A stretch of DNA of 64,000 nt from Ligustrum vulgare (taxonomy: Eukaryota > Streptophyta > Magnoliopsida > Lamiales > Oleaceae): NCBI GenBank assembly GCA_963555705.1, contig OY743174.1, forward strand, positions 27,097,608-27,161,607, in the 5' to 3' direction. Both the position numbers and the translations under genes were made by a program. Under the pieces are notes generated by a model. That model worked only from the letters and a program-made list of their open reading frames with translations. It did no database searches and was not told where the DNA came from. The stretch's first letter is position 1; each line of letters opens with the position of its first letter. Of this stretch, positions 42,727 to 53,329 are shown piece after piece.

Positions 42727-45707
42727 TGTAGCGCCCCGAGTTCCGTATACCCGATTCACTACGTCATTTTCTGTCTAAATTTTTCGAATAATATTTTTGC
42801 GGAAGAAATAATTGAAATTCATTTTTGGCAACATTAAATAAACTGTAATGGCCGCTAAAATTGAAAACATTTATGAAACCATTTGAAATAGTAAATCGAA
42901 CCATTAATATTGTAAAGAAATTGCCAATATCATAATTTCTCAAATAAATGAACTTCTCTAAATTATTCGATTGTTTGGAAAATACGGAAATCATTAACGT
43001 CAAACTTTCAACCGTTCAACGATTATTGCCACCATCATTCATCGCTCGCCACCGTCTCCGAAATCTGCAAAACTGTTAAAAAGTAGGGTAAGTATTTCAT
43101 GGGGGAAATACTCAGTAGACTCATCGCAAATTAATTTAATTTATAAGATGATTAAACACATAAATCCCGGCTCTTTATAAAACGGGCATTGATAGAGCTT
43201 CTTTATAAAACTGCTCTTGATAAAACTCATATTGTGCATTACAGCACGGGACATATTTTGCAAATCATAGGCTCTTTGAAAACAGCTCTTTGAAAACCAT
43301 ATACTTATAAAAACATTTTAATTATGCCAAGCATAATTTCTTTTGAAAGCATAACATAAGATAGGATTGAAATCCTCATAAACATAAATAGACACAAGAA
43401 CTTTACCGAACTTAGGTGGCAAGAATTCTTATGCAGTAAAATCATAATAACAGTAAGTTTTCATCATAACATAGGATAATATCGAAATCCTCATAAACAT
43501 AAGAATTTTACCGAACTTAGGTGGCAAGAATTCTTATGTAGTAAGATCATAATAACAGTAAGATCATAATAACAGTAAGTATACCAAAACATAATTCATG
43601 AAATTCATAGGGATCATTTCCATCATAACATAAGATAGGATCGAAATCCTCATAAACATACGCGACAGGAATTTTACCGAACTTAGGTGGTAAATCCTCA
43701 TAAACATATGGAAAGACAGGAATTTTACCGAACTTAGGTGGTAAATCCTCATAAACTTATGGAGACACAGAATTCTACCGAACTTAGGTGGTAAGAATTC
43801 TTATGTGCATAGCAATGATCCAAAACATATAAAACATTATCGTAAAAACATAGGGTATACTTACTTTTCATAAAAACATAAGGTATATTTACCTTTCATA
43901 AAAACATACTTGTTTTTCTTAAAAATTGACTTTCACAAGTCACATGACATTTATATGAAATCATAATTTAAATCAATTAATAAGTGCGAGTCTACCTCAA
44001 ATCCGACGAGTGCAAAGTTGAGCGGGAATGACTTCAATTTCTTTAAATTCTCCGTACGCTTCGTCTTAGCCAATAAGTCACTTTAGTTTATCGAATATAT
44101 AGTTGAAAATGATAAATTATAATTTGAGGACTAAAATTGATGTTTTTGAAAGTTTAGGGACTAAAATGAATATTTTGAAAGTTGAAGGACTAAAGTGAAT
44201 ATCTTTGAAACTTGGGCTTTAAATCAAATTAATAAAATCAGCAGGGACTGAAATAATAGATTTTAAAAATGAAGGACTGATTGGGCTGAATTGATCATTT
44301 TAAAACTTGGGGACTGATTTGAAAGACTTTTAAAAATTTAGGGACCAAAGTGAAATTTTTGGAAATTAAAATAATGTATCCTCAGATTTACTCTCTCTCT
44401 CTCTCTCTCTCATGTTTCTCTCGCTCGATTCACTCTCTCTCTCAACCTCTCTTCTCATCCGATCCGACTGGAGAAGGGCTCTTCCAGCCGGCGATATGAT
44501 CGGCGAAACGCCGGCGCAAGGTAGAGGCGTGCAGCGGACAGGTATTGGTTCAGATTTTTTTTTGAGGGATTTGTTGCGATTTTTGAGTGCGAGACCGAGG
44601 CTAAAACAGTGGCTAAAATCACGATTTCCGGTGGTAGAAAATCGGTCAGCGCAGTCGGGATTGAGGTAAGTAACTGGGTAATTGGTTTGGGTTTGATTTT
44701 GGGTTTGGGTGAAGATTTATTGATGGTGAATTGGAGATTGGCAGTGGATGGTGTTGTGGTGCAGCTGGGTGGTTTCGAAATGGTGATGATGGTGATGATA
44801 ATGTACTTGGTAAATTGAAGGTCGTAGGTGGTGTTCGGTGGTGGATGCAGCAGTTGGAAAGGGCAGGGGTTGCTATGGGCAGGGTGATGTGCAGAGAAAT
44901 TCAGCTTGGCAGTGATGGAGCTGACCGGTGGTGACTGGATTGAGGAATTGCAGGTGATAACATTTTGGTAGTAATTGTGGTTGATCAGTGGTGATTGTTG
45001 GCATTGATTGTAGTCTGCAGGTGGTTTGATCTTGAAATGGATGGTATAGACTGTGGAGTGGTGATACTGCAGATTCTGGGAATGGAGGTGGATTGGCTGT
45101 TGCGGTGATTGGGAAACTAGTTGCAGAGAATTTGGGTGGTAGGTATATTTGATGATAATCCTGGTGTTTAGCTTTGTTGGTATTGCAGTGATTGTGGTGT
45201 TTAACACAGTGATGGTGATGATGAATGAAGCAGCTCGGCTATAAAGAAGAGTGTTTGAGGGTAAAGGAAAATGCACATGGGGAGGGAATATGATGATGGT
45301 GGGGAATATCATAATTGAAAGGGAATAATTGAGTGAATATTATCATAATCATGATGATGGAGGAGGAGCAAAACTTGTAGAATAAATTTTGATTATGATA
45401 AGAATTGGACTAACTTTGATCAAGAAGCGTATTTTAAACAGACATATTTTGGATTGAAAATAAATTTGAGAATAAATAAATTTGGAATTTAAAATGATTT
45501 TGAAAATAATACTTTAAATAAATAATTAAATAACATAATTTTAGAAATTCGGATTTTAATTTAAAATCGAACAAATTCGATATTTCTTGACTTGGCTAGA
45601 CGAATCTGTCGCGGCATTAATTTCAAAATAATAAATGAAATAGTAGCGACACAATTTTCTAAATATTAAAATAATTATTTATTGCATAAAAATTCTGGAT
45701 CGCTATA
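42727..45707 (-). mobile_element. E2 5' LTR (2981 bp)
   Basis: Partner of 36437-39366. It has one extra 51-bp unit at about 43693-43743 (GGAAAGACAGGAATTTTACC). It ends CGCTATA at 45707 followed by the CAGAG target copy. Confidence 0.95.
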
Positions 45708-45712
45708 CAGAG

Positions 45713-46982
45713 CTTGGCTATAAATCCAGGTTTTGGTATAATTCTTGTTTTGTTTCATTTTTTTTCTTCATTAGATTTCATTATTCTTGAGCCATCATTG
45801 AATCGATAATAGATTCTTGGGTTTCTTGAAATTCTTCACTATTTCAAGATTGGTCGTAGTTTCAATTTTGTTATTATTGATTGTACTTAAAAAAAAAAAG
45901 TACGAAATTCAAATAAAAAAAAAAGTGATTATTATTGAAGAACACGATCAAGAATAGAGATGGCAAAAAAATTCGATCCGCCCCGTCGATCCGTCGACCC
46001 GATCCGATCCGATCCGAAAAAATCCCGATCCGTGGATCGATGAATCGAAATTTATGTGATCCGCCCCGATCCGAAAATTCACAGAGCGGATTTGGATCGG
46101 GGCTGATCCGATCCGCCCCAATCCGCGATCCGACATTTTTTTTAATATAATTTTTTTATCATGTATAAAAATTTAATATGTAAATTTTGTAGCAAACTTT
46201 AATTTCTGTGAATAAGCTGCAATCTTTGCATTTTAAAGAAAACACATTTTTCATGTTCTTCATTTGAAGAAAGAATTCCAATAAGTGATGGCAAAAAAAC
46301 TCGATCCGTTGAATCGGATAATCGGCCTCTATACGTCTCGTTTCAATAAAATAAATAAAATTTAATAAAAAAATAAAATTTATAAATTTTTTATAAAAGA
46401 CTTAATTTAAAATATATTTAAAAAAAAAATTTAAAAAAATAAAATAAAAATAAATAATTCTGGCGGATTGGTCCACGGATCGGTGGACCGATCCGCCCCG
46501 ACCCGACCCGACCCGAAATTTGACGGATCGAGGGGCGGATCCGGATCAGGCAAAATAAATTAGGGGCGGGGCGGATCAGGGTCCGATCCGCCCCGTTGCC
46601 AATGCTAATCAAGAACACAATTCCATATTCAAGAAGTCCTTTCTTGATACCTTTTATTTTTCCCACATTCTTTGTAGTTTTCGTCATCCATCACTACTTT
46701 CAAATTCTTTCAATTCCAGTTACATCAATTTTCTTGAGTCCAATATTCCATCAAATCTTCTTTTCATCTGTTTGTGTCTTGCACCTTGGGTTAATTCCAC
46801 AAGGACCAAGTCCGTGACTAGTTTGGTGGGTTCTTTGAGAACTTGAGAAAAGGGATGGAGAGGAAAAAGGCAGAGTGGTGAGATCAATAGAGGGAAAAAA
46901 GCTAAATAGAGTGAAAACACGAGTGCTAAACACGTGAGGATATTTTTCTTGAAAATTATTTCTTTTCTTTTGATCACTAACC
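45713..46982 (+). other. Untranslated leader of F, with a short hAT-type insertion
   Basis: It is similar to the leader at 4480-5075 (GGGTTTCTTGAAATTCTTCACTA, GTGCTAAACACGTGAGGATA, TTGATCACTAACCATGTCA). The 653-bp element at 45955-46607 is absent from the sister copy, which marks it as an insertion. Confidence 0.85.
45955..46607. mobile_element. Non-autonomous hAT-type element (653 bp)
   Basis: Ends TAGAGATGGCAA and TTGCCAATGCTA, imperfect 12-bp inverted repeats, flanked by the perfect 8-bp duplication ATCAAGAA (45947-45954 and 46608-46615), the size used by hAT elements. Both ends are dense in GATCCG and CCGCCCC motifs in opposing orientations; the middle is AT-rich. An internal GTGATGGCAAAAAAACTCGA near 46286 resembles the left end, so the element may contain a partial second copy. 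It has no transposase. Confidence 0.82.
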
Positions 46983-48296
46983 ATGTCACATAAGGACGCA
47001 TCATCGACAGGGGAGGATAACCAACAGTTCCACTTCCTCGCAATGCTGGAAAAACGATTCAAGAGGTGGGATGCGAAGTTGGGGGAGATTAAAAACTCCG
47101 TGGACACGCATAGTGCAGCAATTGCCCAACTACGAAGAGAGCAACCGCATACGGCTCCTAATATCCGGAAGCCGCAAAGGTATGAAAATAATCCTAGGAA
47201 TAGAGTTTGGGATGATGATGATGTTGAGATAGGAGATAGTGTTGACGATGATAGTGAAAGTGTATCAATGGCTAGCTTGGGTAGGAGAAGAGGTCGTGGT
47301 GGTCGGCGTGGAAGAGGAAATAGGCGTGAAAATAGGGATGATGATGGGATGGATAGAAGCTTAGGAAACATTAAAATGTCCATACCAACTTTCCAAGGGA
47401 AAAGTGATCCGGAGGTGTACTTTGAGTGGGAGAAGAAGGTAGAACTGATTTTTGAGTGCCATAACTACTCAAAGTGGAAAAAGGTGAAGTTGGCGGTTAT
47501 AGAATTCACAGACTATGCACTTGTGTGGTGGGATCAATTAGTGACAGGTAGGAGGAGGAACCGTGAACGACCTATTGAGACCTGGAACGAGTTGAAGGGT
47601 TTGATGAGAAAAAGGTTTGTGCCCAACCATTACTATAGGGACTTGTACCAGAAACTCCAAATTCTGTCTCAGGGTTCGAAGAGTGTAGAAGAATACCATA
47701 AGGAGATGGAGATCGCTATGATTCGAGCAAATATTGAGGAGGATCCGGAGGCCACAATGGCCAGGTTTTTGAGTGGTTTGAACAGAGACATTGCAAATGT
47801 TATAGAACTGCAACATTATGTTGAGCTGGAGGAGATGTTGCACATGGTGATGAAGGTGGAAAGGCAACTGAAAAGGAAAGGGACAGCAAAATACTCTTCG
47901 GGATCTACTCCTTGGAAACCTACGTGGAGTGGAAATAACAAAACTGAAGGAGCTGCTCCAAAGGGAAAACCAGAACCACCGAAGGCTCGAGAGGAATCTG
48001 CCAATAAAGGTAACCCAGCTTCTAACTCTTAACCTCCTAGAAGTAGGGACATCAAGTGTTTTAGGTGTATGGGAATCGGACACATTGCATCACAATGCCC
48101 GAACAAAAAAATAATGCTTGTGCGAAATGGGGTGGTTGTATCGAAGGATGAGGTTGAGGATGATGATGAGTTTAAGTATATGCCTGCCTTAGAAGAAGCT
48201 AGTGATTGTGACGATGGAGATTATGTTGTAGCTCAGTCCCTCATTACTAGGCGTGCTCTTAGTACCCAAATTAAGATGGAGGAGTCGGGTGAGTAA
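46983..48296 (+). pseudogene. Element F gag
   Basis: The ATG at 46983 follows the leader. A short coiled coil (MLEKRFKRWDAKLGEIKNSV) leads to an acidic run and an Arg/Gly block (GRRRGRGGRRGRGNRRENRD), then the capsid (IPTFQGKSDPEVYFEWEKKV, MARFLSGLNRDIANVIELQH). A TAA at 48030-48032 interrupts just before the zinc knuckle CFRCMGIGHIASQC (48058-48099); the frame then runs on to a second TAA at 48294-48296. Sister element A reads through both places. Gag proteins package the RNA in cytoplasmic particles. Confidence 0.9.
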
Positions 48297-50323
48297 AGGG
48301 AAAACATATTCCATACTAGATGCTTTGTTAATAATAAAGTGTGTAGTTTGATAATTGATGGGGGGAGTTGTACCAACGTGGTTAGTACCACTCTTGTTGA
48401 GAAATTGGGTTTACCCATAATCAAACACCCTAGGCCTTATAAATTATAATGGCTGAATGAGTCCGATGAGATCAAAGTGAATAAGCAGGTGTTGATCAAC
48501 CTTTCTATCGGGAAGTATGAGGATGAGTTAATTTTTGATGTAGTTCCAATGCATGATGGACACATCCTGTTGGGTCGGCCATGGCAATATGACAGGAGGG
48601 TGGTACATGACGGGTACAAAAATAGGTACAGTTTTACAAAGGATGGAAAAAGTATCAGACTTATGCCATTAACTCCGCAACAAGTTTACGAAGATCAGTT
48701 GAAATTAAAGAGTGAGGAAGAGAAGACAAAGAGAGTTGGGACCCCGATCCCAGAAAAAGGAGAGCTGAGTGTTCAAATGAAAGTTGGGACCACGATCCCA
48801 GAAAAAGGTGAGCTGAGAGAAAAACAGAGAGTTGGGGGTTCCGCCCCAGAAAAAGGAGAGGGAGTGACGAGTGTCAGAAAAGAAAGAGGAGAGAAAACCA
48901 AAGTGAGCTTTCTTGCCAAAAAATGTGAAATCAAAAGAGCTGTCCTTGACCACCAACCGCTGGTCTTATTAATGTACAAGGAATCCTTCCTTGCAATCGA
49001 TGACACTAACTCTTCCCTCCCCCATTTAGCTGTTTCTCTTTTACAGGAATTTGAAGATGTATTCCCAGACGACATACCTAGTGGGCTGCCACCAATTTGG
49101 GGCATCGAGCACCAGATTGATCTTGTTCCAGGTGCTGTTATTCCAAATAGGCCTGCATATAGGAGCAATCCGGAAGAAACAAGGGAGCTTCAAAGGCAAG
49201 TCGAGGAGTTGTTGAGCAAGGGCTATGTTCGAGAAAGCATGAGCCCGTGTGCTGTGCCGGTCTTATTGGTGCCCAAGAAGGATGGAACCTGGAGTATGTG
49301 CGTGGATTGTAGAGATATCAACAATATCACGGTAAAGTATCGCCATCCTATACCTAGGTTAGACGACATGCTTGATGAATTATATGGTTCATGTGTCTTT
49401 AGTAAAATTGACCTTAAAAGTGGGTATCACCAAATACGCATGAAAGAGGGGGACGAATTGAAAACTGCATTCAAGACCAAATATGGACTTTATGAATGGT
49501 TAGTTATGCCGTTTGGCCTCACCAATGCACCTAGTACATTCATGAGGTTGATGAACCATGTCTTACGGGCTTTCATTGGCAAATTTGTGGTCGTGTATTT
49601 TGATGACATTTTAGTTTATAGTAAAAATGTAGATGAGCATGTTGATCATTTAAGGTTGGTACTTGAGGTTTTAAGCACTGAAAAATTGTATGCTAACTTT
49701 AAAAAGTGTACTTTTTGCATAGATAAGGTCATATTCCTTGGTTATGTTGTTAGTAAGGATGGTATTGAGGTTGACGAGGAGAAAATCCGAGCTATTAGAG
49801 AATGGCCAACACCTAAGAGTGTAACTGAGGTAAGGAGTTTTCATGGGTTAGCAATTTTTTATAGGAGGTTTGTGAAAGATTTCAGTACAATAGCCACACC
49901 ATTCACTGAGGTAATTAAAAAGAGTGTGGGTTTCCATTGGGGGAATGCAAAGGAAAATGCCTTAAAATTGCTTAAAGATAGGCTATGTTCTGCACCAGTC
50001 TTAGCATTACCTAATTTTAACCAGACTTTTGAGGTTGAATGTGATGCATCAGGAATAGGGATTGGAGCCGTTCTTATGCAGGAAAAGAGACCGATAGCTT
50101 ATTTCAGTGAAAAACTGAGCGGGGCAGCGTTGAACTATCCAACGTATGATAAGGAGCTTTATGCTCTTGTCAGGGCCTTGGAAACTTGGCAGCATTACCT
50201 CTAGCCAAAAGAATTTGTCATCCACATGGATAACGAGTCTTTAAAGCACCTCAAGGGGAAAGGTAAGTTGAACAAAAGACATGCCCGATAGATGGAGTTT
50301 GTGGAGACTTTTCCTTATGTCAT
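48297..50323 (+). pseudogene. Element F protease, reverse transcriptase and RNase H
   Basis: Same frame as gag. Protease: LIIDGGSCTNVVSTTLVEKL and [14 protein letters not shown], with a TAA at 48447-48449 where A has CAA. A linker of three V-G-x-x-x-PEKGE repeats (48735-48865) separates it from RT, which has [56 protein letters not shown] and the intact catalytic [11 protein letters not shown]. RNase H begins [17 protein letters not shown] and is interrupted by TAG at 50202-50204 (a Trp codon in C) and again near 50288. It is cut by G at 50324. The rest of pol and the 3' LTR are not in the window. Confidence 0.9.
48735..48865 (+). repeat. In-frame PEKGE repeat linker between protease and RT
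   Basis: Three units: [22 protein letters not shown] and [11 protein letters not shown], each followed by a charged spacer. A degraded version with the same words exists in A (29400-29520, minus strand). Confidence 0.8.
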
Positions 50324-51970
50324 TGACTCGATGTTAAATCTACCCTCCAAGTATGAAGGGGTCAAATTATAGCCTAGCAATAATCCAGGGTCATTCTTCC
50401 TAGGGATTTTATTGGTATCGTAATGTTTGCTAAATTCGAAACTTAAAATATGATTTCAATTGTTTTTAAATGAAGAAAAAGATGATATAATTAAATTGCA
50501 ATGAAAGGGAAATTTGAGTGGAGTTATTCTTTAGCTATCAATTGGGCTTTGAAGATAAATTTAGCATGAATTTCTTGAGATCGACAAAATTTGGAAATAT
50601 TAGTACGAAAATTAATCAATTTATTTTACGGAATTTAGTCGAGCATATTATGTGCATATTCAATACATATCACATCAACGACATCAATCGAAGTAAAACA
50701 ATTTGAAAATTTAAAATAATTTGTAAACGCTTATCAACAACAAGAATTCATTCATAACGCATTAAAACATATTCATTGAAGCTAAGAATAACTCCCCTCA
50801 AATATAACTTAGCTGAACATAATTAAATTAACGAAATAAAAATCAAGTAAACACTTAACCATTACTCGAACGAAATTCAAATTCGGAAATAAAATTTAAT
50901 TAGTCAAAATATATCTCAAAGCCAAGTAACATAAAAAAATCTGAAATTACTAGAATAATAATTGAAACAACTAAACTTCTAAACAAAATATGAAATTAAA
51001 TTAGAACAAATCACTCAAAAGGAAGGTTGGCTGTAGAGGCTGCTTCGAGGGCTGCTTCGAGAGCTGCTGCTATCTGCGTTGAGATGAGAGCTGGTTGCGT
51101 GAGTGATGGAGTTCTAGTGGAGCTGCTGGTTGAAGAAGATGGGGCTGGAAGTTGAAGGTGAGATTTTGGAGGTGTTGACAGCGAGAGAGAGAGATGGTGG
51201 GGGAGAAAAGGCTGGCGGCTGCTGCTAGAAGACGGTGAAGGAGAGCTGCTATCGGTTGAATGGAGTGCTGGTGAGGGGGAACTGCTGCTGGTTTCTGTGA
51301 GAGGAGGTGGAGTATGGGAGAAGAAGATGAAGTATGGTGGCTGAATGATGGATTCGAGAAGAAGACAGCGAGAGATGGCTGCTGCTGCTGGTTTTGTGGA
51401 AGAAGTTACTGCGTGAGAGAGGAGCTGGGGTGTGAGTGGAGGCTGAGGCTGAGGCTGAGAGGGAGAGCTGGCTGCTGTGGGTTTTTGTAGAGATAGACAC
51501 AGACAGAGGATGGGTTGGGCGTGTTGGAAGAAGGAGAAGACAGAGCTGAGGAGAGTGAGTGAGAGAGGACGATGAAGATGAGTTGAAGTCTGGTGGCTGC
51601 GTGAGAGAGAGAGAAGGCTTGCTATTGGGACAAAAACAGAGGATGGAGAGAGACGAGATTAGGGAAGAGGTCTTGTGTGTGTAGGTCTTTTTTGTAGGTT
51701 CGGTGAGAGAATACATGAGTTGGGTTGCTGATGAAGGTTCTCTATTATGGGCTTTTTCAGTCCATTAGATTAGGGATTTTTGGGTTGAAATTGTCCAAAA
51801 TATACCTGTAATCAAATAAATGAAATTTTTAGCAATTAAAATTGATTTAGAGTTAAACAAATAAAATTGAATCTTTAATAAACTTTACTCTAAATGACAA
51901 AATTTATGTCCCAAAATTGTATTTTTCATTTATTTACCTATTTAAAATACGTAAAATTGGACAATAATCA
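50324..51970 (-). mobile_element. Element G: 3' LTR of an Athila element (1647 bp)
   Basis: Starts TGACTCGATG where the RNase H frame of F breaks off and ends GGACAATAATCA. The next bases, 51971-51981, read GTTGGGGAGTG on the minus strand, a polypurine tract in the right place. The assignment to Athila comes from the integrase at 61514. The GA/TC-rich part (51035-51700) gives long but meaningless frames. Left flank GTCAT (50319-50323) is the expected target copy; the other is not in the window. Confidence 0.75.
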
Positions 51971-51981
51971 CACTCCCCAAC
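51971..51981 (-). other. Polypurine tract of element G
   Basis: Minus strand GTTGGGGAGTG abuts the LTR. A second G-rich tract (TTAGTTGGGGGGAGACTG, minus strand, about 61287-61304) lies just downstream of the integrase gene; Athila elements often show such internal tracts. Confidence 0.6.
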
Positions 51982-52454
51982 TAGCTTTTTGCTAGTCTCT
52001 AGCAATTCAAGCGAATTAAAAACATGACTAGCTCAATGAAAAACTTCAATTGTAAAGTCAAGAATGAATTTAGATAGTCGCGCACAGCAATTTCGCAAAA
52101 TCAAGAGATCAAGCATTATATCCAAATTATTCCTTAAAAACTTTTCCAAAATTTTTGTGTGTGTGTGTGTTTTAAGCCGATCCATCAAACCACTAACCCC
52201 AACACATACAGTGTCGAGTATTCACTCAAGACAAGTATAAACTCCATATACTCACGGGTATGTGTATTTTGTTTCTGAACTGGTTAGGAGGTCACTCATG
52301 GAGTTTGAAAATTGATCACTCAAGCATTCAATAAACGCCATATACATGTGGATGACAGTAATGCAAATATTGACCTCATGAAAAGCTCACAACCATTGGA
52401 ACTCAACCGTTCTTACCACAGGCCAACTTAAGATCAAAATTTCAATGTCAATGT
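51982..52454 (-). other. 3' non-coding region of G, part 1
   Basis: No ORF with recognisable content. It includes a (GT)n run near 52158-52172. It continues at 60295 beyond the CACTA insertion. No env-like ORF can be seen. Confidence 0.55.
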
Positions 52455-52498
52455 CACTAGTACAGAAACAGTCTTTCGTGTCGATTATTTAAGAGAAT

Positions 52499-52730
52499 AG
52501 GCGTCGGTTTTTTAGGCGACGCGTATGAAGCAGACGCGTAAAGTGAAGACTTTACGCGTCGGTTGTAAAACGACTCGTAAAGGCTATCTTTACGCGTTGG
52601 TTGTTTATAAACCGACGCTTAAAGTTTAAAAAAATAAAAAATAAAAATTTAGGGGTCGGTTTTAATCCAAAACCGACGCCTAAAGTTTTAGGGCGTCGGT
52701 TTTCCATAAAACCGACCCGTTTTCAATTTT
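52499..52730. repeat. Left subterminal GCGTCGGTT array of H
   Basis: At least six copies of GCGTCGGTT or its complement AACCGACGC, often paired as hairpins (for example GGCGTCGGTTTTCC followed by AAAACCGACCC). Confidence 0.85.
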
Positions 52731-52769
52731 TTTTTTGCACGAAATTCATTTGCCTATAGAGTAAAATAC

Positions 52770-53015
52770 AATGACCTAGACATGACATGCAATGACCTGG
52801 ACGTCGCCTGCAATGACCCAGGCCACTACAGGTCATGGCCTGCAATGACCCAGGCCACTCCAGGCCATGACCTGCATTGGCCTGGACGTCACCTGCAATG
52901 ACCCAGGCCACTGCAGGTCATGGCCTGCAATGACCTAGATGTCACCTGCAATGACCTGGACGTCACCTGCAATGATCCAGATCACTGCAGGTCATGACCT
53001 GCAATCACCTAAACG
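52770..53015. repeat. Minisatellite of CCTGCAATGACC words
   Basis: About 18 short units mixing TGCAATGACC, TGGACGTCACC and AGGCCACTGCAGGTCATG. The GACGTC and CTGCAG cores are palindromic. It is located inside H between its left subterminal array and the second gene. An ORF of 62 codons on the minus strand is a by-product. Confidence 0.9.
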
Positions 53016-53329
53016 TGGACTGAACATTTTCCACATGCACATCATCAAATATGTATATAATCGACATAATTAAAATAATGTTAAATAAATGAGAAATAAT
53101 TATATTTACAAGATTGTTAATGTCACATGTAATTGAGTAAACAGAAGTTTGAATACACGTCGATTTACACACACCTATCGACGAAGTATTTAGCCCATAA
53201 GTTTTGAATTTCAGCAATTTCCTCCGTTGAGTAATACTCTTTAAATGCCTACAAATAATCAAAATGAATTATCAGTTATTTTGTAATAAAATATGAAGGC
53301 ATAATTAAAAATTATCATGTTCAATAACT

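Larger units (their letters stand above)
36437..45707 (-). mobile_element. Element E2: young non-autonomous Tekay-type element carrying a LOG ORF
   Basis: LTRs 36437-39366 and 42727-45707 (2930 and 2981 bp), target duplication CAGAG (36432-36436 and 45708-45712), PBS on the minus strand at 42712-42723, polypurine tract TAAGGAGGTAAGAT at 39367-39380. So orientation is minus. The LTR ends resemble E1 (TGTAGCG...CGCTATA), which places it with Tekay/Del. The 3360-bp interior has no gag, protease, RT or integrase; it holds two plus-strand ORFs (40042-40593 and 40881-41534). Such large gag/pol-less elements are called LARDs. It must have been mobilised by proteins from related elements. It is probably the latest insertion in this nest. 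Confidence 0.93.

Noticed and set aside
51249..51716. 155-codon Ser/Leu-rich minus-strand frame in the LTR of G
   Set aside because: Product of GA/TC-rich low-complexity sequence inside an LTR; no motif.
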